A stretch of 64,000 bases of DNA, taken from NCBI GenBank assembly GCA_027450045.1, contig DAIDKM010000001.1:58610-122609 (forward strand), written 5' to 3'. The notes under the pieces are model-generated. The model was not told the origin of the DNA. It searched no databases and was given only the letters and a program-made list of their open reading frames with translations. Source of the stretch: Paludibacter sp. GTDB taxonomy: Bacteria; Bacteroidota; Bacteroidia; Bacteroidales; Paludibacteraceae. Of this stretch, positions 29,670-39,607 are shown piece by piece (within the stretch, counting starts at the first letter, position 1; the number at the start of each line of letters is the position of its first letter). The translations under genes were made by a program, and so were the position numbers.

Positions 29670-30542
29670 GTGAAAAAGATTGCCTTTATCATTAATCCGA
29701 AATCGGGAACTCGGTCAAAAACACAATACCCGCAGTTGATAAAAAAATATTTTCCTGAAACTGATTTTGAAACTGCCATTTATGCTACAAAAGCTGCCAA
29801 TGATGGTTACTATGAAGCAAAAAGATTTGTCAGTGAAGGATATGATGCTGTTGTTGCAATTGGAGGAGATGGTACGGTCAACGAAGTAGCGCGGGCGTTG
29901 ATGGGAACCCCCGTTGCTTTGGGAATTGTCCCATCAGGATCCGGCAATGGTTTAGCTTTGCATTTGAAAATGCCGTTACAATCATCGTCGGCATTAAAAA
30001 AAATCCGCAAGCAGCATGAGATTCTCATTGATGGTTGCCTTCTGAATGATACTCCTTTTTTTTGTACCGCGGGTGTAGGATATGATGCCTATATTGCCAA
30101 TCGTTTCGCAGAAGCAGGACGTAGAGGGCCAGCGGTATACATGGGCGAAGTGATTTTCCAATACTTTGATTATAAGTCGCAATGGTATAAATTGACCATT
30201 GATGGAAAAGAAACGATTGAACGAAAAGCTTTTTTAATTACATTTGCCAATGCTTCGCAATGGGGAAACAATGTTGTTATAGCTCCCAATGCTTCAATTA
30301 ATGATGGTCTTTTAGATGTGGTGGTCATGTCAGAATTCCCGATTTATGAAGCGCCTAGATTGAGTTTGCATTTGCTTGTCAGACAATTAGATAAAACACG
30401 TTATGTTGAAACCTTTAAGTGTTCTTCTTTGGTGGTAGAACGAAAGCATGCCGATTATGTCCATTTTGATGGAGAACCCGGGATCATGGGAAAACGCGTT
30501 AAAGTGAAAGTTTTGCCAAATGTGCTCAAAGTTTGGGCATAA
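29670..30542 (+). CDS. Diacylglycerol kinase family lipid kinase
   Basis: INPKSGT, AIGGDGTVNEVARAL, GIVPSGSGNGLAL; GTG start. Confidence 0.95.
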   Translation: MKKIAFIINPKSGTRSKTQYPQLIKKYFPETDFETAIYATKAANDGYYEAKRFVSEGYDAVVAIGGDGTVNEVARALMGTPVALGIVPSGSGNGLALHLKMPLQSSSALKKIRKQHEILIDGCLLNDTPFFCTAGVGYDAYIANRFAEAGRRGPAVYMGEVIFQYFDYKSQWYKLTIDGKETIERKAFLITFANASQWGNNVVIAPNASINDGLLDVVVMSEFPIYEAPRLSLHLLVRQLDKTRYVETFKCSSLVVERKHADYVHFDGEPGIMGKRVKVKVLPNVLKVWA

Positions 30543-30577
30543 TGAAAAATTGAAAATTGCAATAAGTTATTAGTGAT

Positions 30578-33361
30578 ATGACACATAAAGACGATATATT
30601 TTCTGACGATTTGTCGGAAGATACCTTGAAAGATTCAACAAATGAAATGCCTGATGATCACATTATAAGCGAATCATCACGAGCTATTCATTCTGATTAT
30701 CATATTCCAAACCCCCATGATGATCAAATCAAACATCATTTGGCCGGCATGTATCAGAATTGGTTTCTTGATTATGCTTCGTATGTTATCTTAGAGCGTG
30801 CCGTGCCACACATTTACGATGGATTGAAGCCTGTGCAACGACGTATTCTTCATTCCATGAAGAGAATAGATGACGGACGTTACAACAAAGTGGCAAATAT
30901 TGTAGGACACACTATGCAATTTCATCCACATGGTGATGCTTCTATTGGAGATGCGTTAGTACAATTAGGTCAAAAAGATTTATTGATTGATTGTCAGGGA
31001 AACTGGGGCAATGTTTTAACCGGAGATGGTGCTGCGGCTCCCCGATATATTGAAGCAAGACTTTCAAAATTCGCACTTGATGTGATGTTTAATGCCAAAA
31101 CCACTCAATGGAAACTTTCTTATGATGGCCGAAACAAAGAGCCTATTGCTTTACCGGCTAAATTTCCATTATTGCTTGCTCAAGGAGTGGAAGGTATTGC
31201 TGTTGGACTGAATGTCAAGATATTATCTCACAATTTTAACGAATTATTAGATGCCTCTATCGCATATCTGAAAAATGAATCGTTTACACTTTATCCTGAT
31301 TTTCAAACAGGTGGCTATGTCGATGTTTCCCGATATAATGACGGAGAGCGTGGTGGAGCTGTAAAAGTTCGGGCTAAGATCAATAAACTTGACAACAAAA
31401 CTTTGGTTATAAATGAAATACCATTTGGAACCAATACAGTGAAGCTAATTGAATCAATTTTAAAGGCGAACGATAAAGGGAAAATAAAACTTCGTAAGGT
31501 AGATGATAATACGGCTCAAAAAGTTGAAATTGTAATTTATTTACAACCAGGTGTTTCATCCGACAAAACCATTGATGCTCTTTACGCTTTTACTGAATGT
31601 GAACGCAGCATTTCTCCCAATTGTTGTGTCATTGAAGATAACAAACCTCATTTTATTACGGTTAGCAAATTGTTGCGTACCAGCGTTGAACATACGCAGA
31701 CACTGTTGAAAATGGAGCTTGAAATAGAACGTGATGAATTGCTTGAAGCATTACATTTTGCATCGCTTGAAATGATTTTCATTCATGAACGGATATACAA
31801 AGACAAACCCTTTGAAGAGAGTTTGACATTGGATGACGCTATTCAGCACGTACGCAATCGATTAAAACCTTTTTTGTCAACTTTTGTTCGTGAAGTGACC
31901 AATGAGGATATTATACGTTTGTTTGAAATTAAGACAAAGCGTTTTTTGAAATTTAGTGTAGAAAAAGCAGAAGAAGAGATTGCTTCAATTCAGAAACAAC
32001 TTAAACAAATTGATTATCATTTAGATCATCTTGTTGAGTACACCATTGATTGGTATAAGCGTTTAAAAGAGAAATACGGTGCGAACTATCCTCGTTGTTC
32101 TGAAATTCGCAATTTTGAAACTATTGAAGCCGCTAAAGTAGTAGAAGCAAACGAAAAACTTTATGTAAATTATGACGAAGGTTTCATCGGAACCGGACTT
32201 AAAAAAGATATTTATTTGTGCAATTGTTCGGATATAGACGATGTTGTTGTGTTCTTCAAAGATGGGAAATACAAAGTAGTGAGAGTTGCCGAAAAATTAT
32301 TTGTTGGTAAAAATATTCTCTATTTGGCTCTTTTCAAGAAAAATGACAAACGAACCATTTACAATTTGGTGTATCGAAACGGGCGAGGTGGGGCTTACTA
32401 CATGAAACGTTTCGCGGTAACTGGAGTGACGCGAGATAAAGAGTATGATATGACGCAAGGCAAAGAAAATTCACGTATCCTTTATTTTAGTGCAAACCCA
32501 AATGGTGAAGCTGAAGTGATTCGAATTGCATTAAAACCTAAACCCCGTATAAAAAACTTGATTTTTGAAAAAGATTTTAGCGATATCGCTATCAAAGGAC
32601 GTCAGTCGATGGGAAACCTTTTGACCAAAAATGACATCCTGAAAATTAATCTTAAGCACAAAGGAGCCTCTACTTTAGGGGGCCGCGATGTGTGGTTTGA
32701 TCGAGATGTTTTCCGGCTAAACTACGATCATCGTGGTGATTACTTAGGCGAATTTCAGAGCGATGACCTTATTTTGGTTATTACAAAAAAGGGAGAATAC
32801 TATACAACAAATTTTGATTTAACTAATCATTATGAGCAAGATGTACTGATTGTTGAACAATTTGATAAAGATAAAATTTGGTCAGTTGTGTTGTTTGATG
32901 CTGATCAAGGATTTCCCTATTTGAAAAGATTTTTACTTGAACCGTCTTCAAAACCAATAAATTTGTTGGGGGAGCATCCTGACTCTTACTTGATTCACAT
33001 CTCCGGAGAAGATTTTCCTCGTTTTGAATTAACTTTTGATGGAGAGGATAATGATAAAGAACCAATTCTCATTGATGTAGATGAATTTGTCGGAATTAAA
33101 AGTTGTAAGGCAAAAGGAAAACGCTTGACAACATGGAAATTATCATCCGTGAATGAGCTTGACCCTAAACCCGTTCCAGAAGATCTGGATGAAAATAGTT
33201 CTGCAAATATTGGTGTGGATGTTGAGATGTTTACATCTTCTTCAGATGATTCTATGAATGAAATTAATCAACAGGCTGAAAAAGAAGATATTTCATCAAA
33301 TAATGATTCCTCTGATGATATTAACATTGATGAAATTACCGGACAGACAACTCTATTTTAA
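30578..33361 (+). CDS. parC: DNA topoisomerase IV subunit A (ParC-type)
   Basis: DYASYVILERAVPHIYDGLKPVQRRILHSM, IVGHTMQFHPHGDASIGDALV, GAAAPRYIEARLSKFA; degenerate CTD plus acidic tail. Confidence 0.93.
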   Translation: MTHKDDIFSDDLSEDTLKDSTNEMPDDHIISESSRAIHSDYHIPNPHDDQIKHHLAGMYQNWFLDYASYVILERAVPHIYDGLKPVQRRILHSMKRIDDGRYNKVANIVGHTMQFHPHGDASIGDALVQLGQKDLLIDCQGNWGNVLTGDGAAAPRYIEARLSKFALDVMFNAKTTQWKLSYDGRNKEPIALPAKFPLLLAQGVEGIAVGLNVKILSHNFNELLDASIAYLKNESFTLYPDFQTGGYVDVSRYNDGERGGAVKVRAKINKLDNKTLVINEIPFGTNTVKLIESILKANDKGKIKLRKVDDNTAQKVEIVIYLQPGVSSDKTIDALYAFTECERSISPNCCVIEDNKPHFITVSKLLRTSVEHTQTLLKMELEIERDELLEALHFASLEMIFIHERIYKDKPFEESLTLDDAIQHVRNRLKPFLSTFVREVTNEDIIRLFEIKTKRFLKFSVEKAEEEIASIQKQLKQIDYHLDHLVEYTIDWYKRLKEKYGANYPRCSEIRNFETIEAAKVVEANEKLYVNYDEGFIGTGLKKDIYLCNCSDIDDVVVFFKDGKYKVVRVAEKLFVGKNILYLALFKKNDKRTIYNLVYRNGRGGAYYMKRFAVTGVTRDKEYDMTQGKENSRILYFSANPNGEAEVIRIALKPKPRIKNLIFEKDFSDIAIKGRQSMGNLLTKNDILKINLKHKGASTLGGRDVWFDRDVFRLNYDHRGDYLGEFQSDDLILVITKKGEYYTTNFDLTNHYEQDVLIVEQFDKDKIWSVVLFDADQGFPYLKRFLLEPSSKPINLLGEHPDSYLIHISGEDFPRFELTFDGEDNDKEPILIDVDEFVGIKSCKAKGKRLTTWKLSSVNELDPKPVPEDLDENSSANIGVDVEMFTSSSDDSMNEINQQAEKEDISSNNDSSDDINIDEITGQTTLF

Positions 33362-33369
33362 AATAGGCA

Positions 33370-34194
33370 ATGGTAAAAAATGACATCAAAAATATTAAGA
33401 CACAATCACTTATCATAGGTCTCGTGATCTTATTATTAGGTGGATATTTTATCTATACTTCTCTTTTTTTGAATGGAGTAAAAGATATTAATGCAATTCG
33501 AGCCAAAGGTGTATTGCGGGTGGCTCTCCGTGTCAATCAGATTGATTACATGAGTCGCGATGATACTTTGGCGGGCTTTCAGTATGAATTAGTCAACTAT
33601 TTTTGCGACAGTGTTTTGCATGTTAAACCAGAATTCGTTAGAGTTCGTACGTTTCAAGCGGCCATTGATGATTTGTTGAATGGGAAAGTAGATTTAATTG
33701 CACAAAATATTCCGCTTACTTCTGAAACGAAAAAATTAATCTCTATTTCTTATCCAATTTTAATTTCGCGAGCTGTCCTTGTTCAACGAAAAGAAGCTGA
33801 TGGTAAAGGTACAATTAAAAATCAATTACAATTGGGGAAGCAGCAGATCACGTTATCAAAAGATTCCTATTATATTCAGTTGATAAGAGATTTGGCTCAT
33901 GAAATGAGCGATACGATATATATCAATCAAATGAAAGTGTATGATTCGGAAGAGTTGATTTTATTGGTTGCAAAAGGAACAATTCCTTATGCAGTGACGG
34001 ATGAACGGGTTGCTCAGTATTTTGCAAAACGATTCACGGGCATTGATGTGTCACTTCCTGTTGGATTTTCGCAGCAGCAAGGGTGGGGGATGAATCCAAA
34101 AACGCCTATATTTAATAATTTAATTGACAATTGGTTACGTGGTTTTGTGAAAACGAATGCGTTTCATCAATTATACAGTAAATATTATAACTAA
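33370..34194 (+). CDS. Membrane-anchored periplasmic substrate-binding protein (SBP_bac_3/MltF N-domain-like)
   Basis: N-terminal TM, AIRAKGVLRVALRVNQIDYMSRDDTLAGFQYELVNYFCDSV. Confidence 0.8.
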   Translation: MVKNDIKNIKTQSLIIGLVILLLGGYFIYTSLFLNGVKDINAIRAKGVLRVALRVNQIDYMSRDDTLAGFQYELVNYFCDSVLHVKPEFVRVRTFQAAIDDLLNGKVDLIAQNIPLTSETKKLISISYPILISRAVLVQRKEADGKGTIKNQLQLGKQQITLSKDSYYIQLIRDLAHEMSDTIYINQMKVYDSEELILLVAKGTIPYAVTDERVAQYFAKRFTGIDVSLPVGFSQQQGWGMNPKTPIFNNLIDNWLRGFVKTNAFHQLYSKYYN

Positions 34195-34237
34195 TTTTAT
34201 GCTTAGTCGAATTGAGATTGTTCTATTGTTTGTCGTT

Positions 34238-34975
34238 TCAATGACAATTGTCTTTTGGGGTTCCTTGATATGTTAATTGACTCTTTTTGATCGTGTCTTG
34301 ATAAGCATTTAAAAGCCAAGTGAGTTGTTCTTCAATTGATAAATGGCTATTGTCAAGAATTAAAGCGTCTTTTGCTTTGCGAAGTGGACTTGCCGCTCTA
34401 CTTGTATCACGTTCGTCGCGTTCTTTCACGTTGGCCAATACTTCCTCATAGGTAATGGTGTCTCCACTGGTTTTCATTTCCTGAAATCGTCTTTCAGCTC
34501 TGATTTCAGGTGAAGCAGTGACAAATATTTTGAGTTCTGCATGGGGAAAAACATCAGTGCCTATGTCTCGTCCATCCATTACTACGCCTTTTAAAATGCC
34601 CAATTGTTGCTGAAGTTTAACCATTGTTTCGCGTACAAATGGGATAGTGCTGATTTGGCTTGCAACGTGTGCAACTTCTAATGTACGAATCGACTTTTCA
34701 ATGTTTGCACCATTAAGATAAGTATCTAATTCGCCATTCCCATTTGGGTTGAATTCGATGCGAAGTGTTGGCAATATTTTCTTCAACCGAACTAAATCTA
34801 TCTGATTTTCAATAACTAAGCCCTGATTCATACAAAACAATCCCACAGCACGATACATAGCGCCGCTATCAATATAGAGATATCCGATGGTTTTTGCTAA
34901 TGCTTTTGCCATTGTGCTTTTTCCACACGAAGAATATCCATCTATGGCAACAATAATTTTTGGAATTATTTCCAT
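34238..34975 (-). CDS. cmk: Cytidylate kinase
   Basis: IVAIDGYSSCGKSTMAKALA, YIDSGAMYRAVGL, MDGRDIGTDVFPHAELKIFVTA. Confidence 0.97.
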   Translation of the reverse strand: MEIIPKIIVAIDGYSSCGKSTMAKALAKTIGYLYIDSGAMYRAVGLFCMNQGLVIENQIDLVRLKKILPTLRIEFNPNGNGELDTYLNGANIEKSIRTLEVAHVASQISTIPFVRETMVKLQQQLGILKGVVMDGRDIGTDVFPHAELKIFVTASPEIRAERRFQEMKTSGDTITYEEVLANVKERDERDTSRAASPLRKAKDALILDNSHLSIEEQLTWLLNAYQDTIKKSQLTYQGTPKDNCH

Positions 34976-35001
34976 ATAAATATAATAAACCGGTTTGTAA
35001 A

Positions 35002-36030
35002 CTATTTAATTCCGAAATCGCTTAAACGAGTGGTGAGAGAAAAATGATATGTAAGGCTTCCAACCTGATATTGAGCAACAGCAAAGCCAACACGTACATG
35101 TGAAATGTTTAATCCAAAACCTCCAGAAAAGCCTGAGAAAGAGCGTACATTGGCAATGGCCATTTCTTCTGCCCGACGATCGTTATAGGCAAATGACAAA
35201 TAAAAATTGTTGCTAGGAAGTAAGTCAACTGCAAAAACAAGATGCCGGAACAGCATATTTCCAAATGATGGGGTAACTGCACTTGATGTTGTCGAAGAGC
35301 TGTTATTTAGAAAATTAAGATTCCATCTTTGTAGATTTGTCGCGGTAATTGTTAGTTGTAAAGGGGCGTGTTGAAATTTCTTGGTTATTCCTAATTCAAT
35401 TTCAAAAGGCAATGGTTCGCGAGTTTGATTTCCATTAACAGCATCATATGATGTAATTTGCGAACCTATATTTTTTGCAACAAGTCCGGCAGCAAACAAG
35501 CTGTTTTCATCATGAAAATGAATGCCAACATTAGCTGATAGTCCCAAACTACTATAATTTTCATAATGGGAATAAATAGGTTGAAAGGCTACGCCAATGT
35601 TCCATTTTGCGCTCAATGGACGTGCATAAATTAAGTTGAACGCGTAGTCTTGAGCACTAAAAGTTCCAACAATCTGATTTTCTGGAGTTGTTTCTTGAAA
35701 TTGTCCGTAATTTACATATCGAATACCAAATGCCCAATAATTTTGTTCATTTGAGTTGTAGCCGTAAATAGCTGATCCAAAACTGATTCCGGCTAAATAA
35801 TTTGTATAATTTAACCCTAAATTCTTGTTTGTTTCCGAAGATAGCAAAGCTGGATTGGTGAAAGCAAAATTAATATCTTGATCTGAAAGTGAAACATTGG
35901 TGCCACCCATTGCTGCTAAATGCGCAGAAGCCGGCAGATCCAGAAAAGTATATATACCAGTACCTGCCTGAGCAACAAGTTGCAAAGCATAGAACAATAG
36001 AATATTCAGCAAAAAGACTTTTTTGTTCAT
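35002..36030 (-). CDS. porQ: Type IX secretion system-associated outer membrane protein PorQ
   Basis: GTGIYTFLDLPASAHLAAMGGTNVSLSDQDINFAFTNPALLS; next to cmk. Confidence 0.85.
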   Translation of the reverse strand: MNKKVFLLNILLFYALQLVAQAGTGIYTFLDLPASAHLAAMGGTNVSLSDQDINFAFTNPALLSSETNKNLGLNYTNYLAGISFGSAIYGYNSNEQNYWAFGIRYVNYGQFQETTPENQIVGTFSAQDYAFNLIYARPLSAKWNIGVAFQPIYSHYENYSSLGLSANVGIHFHDENSLFAAGLVAKNIGSQITSYDAVNGNQTREPLPFEIELGITKKFQHAPLQLTITATNLQRWNLNFLNNSSSTTSSAVTPSFGNMLFRHLVFAVDLLPSNNFYLSFAYNDRRAEEMAIANVRSFSGFSGGFGLNISHVRVGFAVAQYQVGSLTYHFSLTTRLSDFGIK

Positions 36031-36121
36031 GTATAACGTGAAAAATTCAATGGGTGCACAATGTATGTTGCAATGTGCTGGATGATTTTATATTAAGACA
36101 CATTCGATAATCGTATAAGCG

Positions 36122-36817
36122 TTATTCTGAACAAAATATTCTTTCAAAAGCCTTTTCAACTTTCATTTTAACTTCTGACATAGGAACTACTCGTCCCAAT
36201 TCTTGTTGCATAGAAGTAACTCCTTTATCCACAAATCCACAAGGATTAATGTACGAAAAGTAGTTCAAATCGGTTGACACATTCAACGCAAAACCATGCA
36301 TGGTGACAAAATGACTACTACGAACTCCAATGGCACAAATTTTGCGACTACGTGATGGATTTTCAACATCTAACCAAACTCCGGTGGCTTTTGGCATACG
36401 TCCTGCTTGAATATCATATTGTGACAGCACCTCAATGATAGCTGTTTCCATTTTGTCGATAAATTGTTTCAGCCCTAATTTGAAATTATCTAAATCAAAA
36501 ATAGGATAACCAACTAATTGTCCCGGACCATGATAAGTAATGTCGCCTCCACGGTTAGTTTGAAGAAATTCAGCGTGAACAGCTTGCAGTTGCGTATGAT
36601 TAACAAGCAAATTGGCCATTGCACCATTTTTCCCTAACGTAAAAACATGTGGATGTTCACAAAGAACTAAATAATTTGAAGTTTCATGGCCTTGTAGTTT
36701 TTCGGCAATCGTTTCGTTGAAAAGCACTTCTTGCTGATCCCATGCTTTTTGATAAGGAATTATATTCCAATGCAATGTATGTATGTTAGTGTTCATGTTC
36801 AATAAATCATTTTTCAA
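36122..36817 (-). CDS. lipB: Lipoyl(octanoyl) transferase
   Basis: RGGDITYHGPGQLVGYPIFDL, KICAIGVRSSHFVTMHGFALNV. Confidence 0.97.
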   Translation of the reverse strand: MKNDLLNMNTNIHTLHWNIIPYQKAWDQQEVLFNETIAEKLQGHETSNYLVLCEHPHVFTLGKNGAMANLLVNHTQLQAVHAEFLQTNRGGDITYHGPGQLVGYPIFDLDNFKLGLKQFIDKMETAIIEVLSQYDIQAGRMPKATGVWLDVENPSRSRKICAIGVRSSHFVTMHGFALNVSTDLNYFSYINPCGFVDKGVTSMQQELGRVVPMSEVKMKVEKAFERIFCSE

Positions 36818-37490
36818 AAGTCACTTTTGGAATTTTATTCATCAAATTCAATATGTGGGCTTGTCTTTTTAATAAATATGAAGAAGGACGTCCCGGATTC
36901 ATTTTTCGAGGATTTGGTAGCGATACAGCTATTAAAACGGCTTGAGGTCGAGTTAATTGTGATGCGTGACAATGAAAATAATGCTCAGCAGCAGCTTCAA
37001 CGCCATAAATTCCATCGCCGGTTTCAATAACATTCAAGTACACTTCCATGATACGTTCTTTTCCCCAGATAGTTTCAATGAGTAACGTAAAATATGCTTC
37101 GATAGCTTTGCGAACATAGGAACGGTTTGGTAGCAGAAACACATTTTTAGCTGTTTGTTGCGATATAGTGCTCCCACCGCGAATATGTTTGCTGTGTTCA
37201 TTGTGGGCAAATGCAGCTTCAATCGCTTTTTCATCAAATCCGTTATTTTCCATAAAAAGATTGTCTTCTGAAGCAACAACTGCTTGTACCATGTTTGGAG
37301 AAATTTTGTCGAGTGCGACCCAATGTTTATCAATGGTTGGTTTTTGTCCATGAATTAGTTTTTCGGCTGATCGTAATATCATTAATGGTGTAACAAACAC
37401 AGGAACAAACCGATACACAATGACTGAAAAAATACTGAGTAAAAACCCTATAAGGAGTGTCTTGCCAATTATTCGTCCAAATTTCTTCAT
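36807..37490 (-). CDS. mtgA: Monofunctional biosynthetic peptidoglycan transglycosylase (GT51)
   Basis: VVASEDNLFMENNGFDEKAIEAAF, GGSTISQQTAKNVFL, EVYLNVIETGDGIYGVEAAAEHYF; ORF extends to 37517. Confidence 0.93.
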   Translation of the reverse strand: MKKFGRIIGKTLLIGFLLSIFSVIVYRFVPVFVTPLMILRSAEKLIHGQKPTIDKHWVALDKISPNMVQAVVASEDNLFMENNGFDEKAIEAAFAHNEHSKHIRGGSTISQQTAKNVFLLPNRSYVRKAIEAYFTLLIETIWGKERIMEVYLNVIETGDGIYGVEAAAEHYFHCHASQLTRPQAVLIAVSLPNPRKMNPGRPSSYLLKRQAHILNLMNKIPKVTFEK

Positions 37491-37514
37491 AATAGTAAAG
37501 GAATAGCTACAGGA

Positions 37515-37522
37515 CAAAGGTA
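37515..37522 (-). promoter_or_regulatory. Putative -7 box TACCTTTG for mtgA-lipB
   Basis: CAAAGGTA on plus strand. Confidence 0.45.
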
Positions 37523-37601
37523 ATTAATTTTGCTCATTTCTCATGGTTCTAAGTTGATTGGTTACCTCTTATACGGATTAGGATGTTCGTGGTAATTTAG
37601 C

Positions 37602-37609
37602 TAACTTTG
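37602..37609 (+). promoter_or_regulatory. Putative -7 box TAACTTTG
   Basis: 23 nt upstream of acyltransferase ATG. Confidence 0.5.
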
Positions 37610-37631
37610 CACTACGATTACGTCAAAAAAA

Positions 37632-38180
37632 ATGAAAAAGCTTAGCCGATTTCTTTTAGATATAAATGGATGGAAAATAGTGAAAACTATTTCTGTACCC
37701 GACAAATGTGTTTTTTGCATGGCGCCTCATACCAGTAATTGGGATTTTCTTTGGGGGATGTTATTTGGTTATGCCTTGGAGTTACATGCACACTTTTTGA
37801 TGAAACGAGAGTGGTTTTATTTTCCAATGGGATTGCTAATGAGAAGTTTAGGTGGAATTCCAGTTGACAGAAAACGAAAAACTTCATTAACGGATAATAT
37901 GATTTTATGGTTTAAAGAAAATTCTATATTTCGTTTAGCTATTGCTCCAGAAGGTACCCGTCAATTTACTAAGGAATGGAAAAAAGGCTTCTACTTTATT
38001 GCAACGAAAGCAGAAGTCCCCATTGTTTTAACGTATATTGACTATAAAACAAAGAGTTTGGGATTTGCGGGTTTGTTTCATCCTACGGGAGATTTTGCAA
38101 AGGACTTGCCGCAGATTCAGGCTTTTTATAAAGGGAAAGAAGGAAAATTTCCAGATCGGTTTTACTCTTCTTCAATTTGA
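37632..38180 (+). CDS. Lysophospholipid acyltransferase family protein
   Basis: APHTSNWDF (HX4D), IAPEGTR. Confidence 0.85.
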   Translation: MKKLSRFLLDINGWKIVKTISVPDKCVFCMAPHTSNWDFLWGMLFGYALELHAHFLMKREWFYFPMGLLMRSLGGIPVDRKRKTSLTDNMILWFKENSIFRLAIAPEGTRQFTKEWKKGFYFIATKAEVPIVLTYIDYKTKSLGFAGLFHPTGDFAKDLPQIQAFYKGKEGKFPDRFYSSSI

Positions 38181-38208
38181 TTTTATATTTAGCAAAAACA
38201 TTCATTTT

Positions 38209-38814
38209 ATGATCATCAACTCTGCTGATTTTGTAATTAGCAATACGGATGTGCAATTCTGTCCGGAAACAGTATTGCCAGAATATGCTTTTATTGGACG
38301 TTCTAATGTTGGTAAATCATCTTTAATCAATATGTTGACTCAAAAAAATAAATTAGCGTTGATCTCCAGTAAACCCGGAAAGACGATGTTGATTAATCAT
38401 TTTTTGATCAATCATGAGTGGTTTTTGGTAGATCTACCAGGATACGGATTTGCTAAAACGGGTAGGGCGTCTCGTGAACGGTTGCAGAAAATGATTAATT
38501 CATATATTCTTCTTCGTAAGCCCTTGATCAATCTTTTTGTCCTAATCGATTCTCGTCTCGAGCCTCAATTCATTGATCTTCAATTTATGGAATGGTTAGG
38601 AATTCAGGGGGTTCCTTTTTCCATCGTATTTACCAAAATAGATAAATTATCTATTACACGATTTTTGGAAAATAGAAAAAAATATGAAGCAACCTTACTC
38701 CAAACTTGGGAAACACTTCCTATTATTTTTCAAACCTCTTCGAAAGAGGGAAAAGGTAGAGATGAGATTTTAAATTATATTGAAAGTCTCAATCAGGAAA
38801 TTGGTCATGCTTAA
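38209..38814 (+). CDS. engB: Ribosome biogenesis GTP-binding protein YihA/YsxC
   Basis: [55 protein letters not shown] extends to 38038 but MIINSADF is the likely start. Confidence 0.95.
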   Translation: MIINSADFVISNTDVQFCPETVLPEYAFIGRSNVGKSSLINMLTQKNKLALISSKPGKTMLINHFLINHEWFLVDLPGYGFAKTGRASRERLQKMINSYILLRKPLINLFVLIDSRLEPQFIDLQFMEWLGIQGVPFSIVFTKIDKLSITRFLENRKKYEATLLQTWETLPIIFQTSSKEGKGRDEILNYIESLNQEIGHA

Positions 38815-39428
38815 TACGTGAAGACTGTTCTATTCACAATTGAACGGCCCAAGGTAATCTCATCTGCGTATTCTAACTCATTTCCAATAGCAATTCCTCG
38901 TGCAATGGTGGTAATGGCGATTGAAAAAGGAGCAAGTTTCCGATAAATGTAGTAAGCTGTTGTATCTCCTTCCATAGTAGGACTTAAAGCCAAAAAAATC
39001 TCTTGAATTCCTCCTTTTTGGGAGACTCTTTCAATTAAGCTCTCAATTTCAAGATCACTAGGTCCTATTCCTTCCATAGGAGAAATAATGCCCCCTAACA
39101 CATGGTATAATCCTTTATATTGCTGCGTATTTTCAATAGACATGACATCTTTAATGTTTTCCACAACACAAATAATTGCTCTGTCCCGACCTCGATCGGC
39201 ACAAATTGAACACACATCGGTATCAGAAATATTGTGACATTCTTTGCAATAATGTATCTCGTGTTTGAGACGTAAAAGGGTGTTGCCAAACTTTTCTACA
39301 TCAGAAGTCGGCTGCCGCAAGAGATAAAGAACCAATCGTAAAGCCGTTTTTCTACCAATACCCGGCAATTTTGCAAATTCATTTACAGTTGCCTCAAGTA
39401 AAGCAGAAGGGTAGGTCTGGAAACTCAT
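38811..39428 (-). CDS. recR: Recombination mediator RecR
   Basis: [12 protein letters not shown], CxxC zinc finger [35 protein letters not shown]. Confidence 0.97.
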   Translation of the reverse strand: MSFQTYPSALLEATVNEFAKLPGIGRKTALRLVLYLLRQPTSDVEKFGNTLLRLKHEIHYCKECHNISDTDVCSICADRGRDRAIICVVENIKDVMSIENTQQYKGLYHVLGGIISPMEGIGPSDLEIESLIERVSQKGGIQEIFLALSPTMEGDTTAYYIYRKLAPFSIAITTIARGIAIGNELEYADEITLGRSIVNRTVFTY

Positions 39429-39507
39429 AAATATTTAAGGAGCGTTTGTTAGGTTATTGTCGAAAAACCGAAAACTGTTTATCCAAATTGCGTTTTGAGC
39501 ATTTAAC

Positions 39508-39539
39508 AAAAAGCTGCCTAATGAAACAGGCAGCTTTTA
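39508..39539 (-). terminator. Intrinsic terminator after rluB-like gene
   Basis: AAAAGCTGCCT-loop-AGGCAGCTTTT. Confidence 0.75.
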
Positions 39540-39607
39540 TGATTAATCGTATTCGTCGTGAAATGTGCTTATACGAAATGATTTGACTAAAAAATCGCGT
39601 TGAAATA

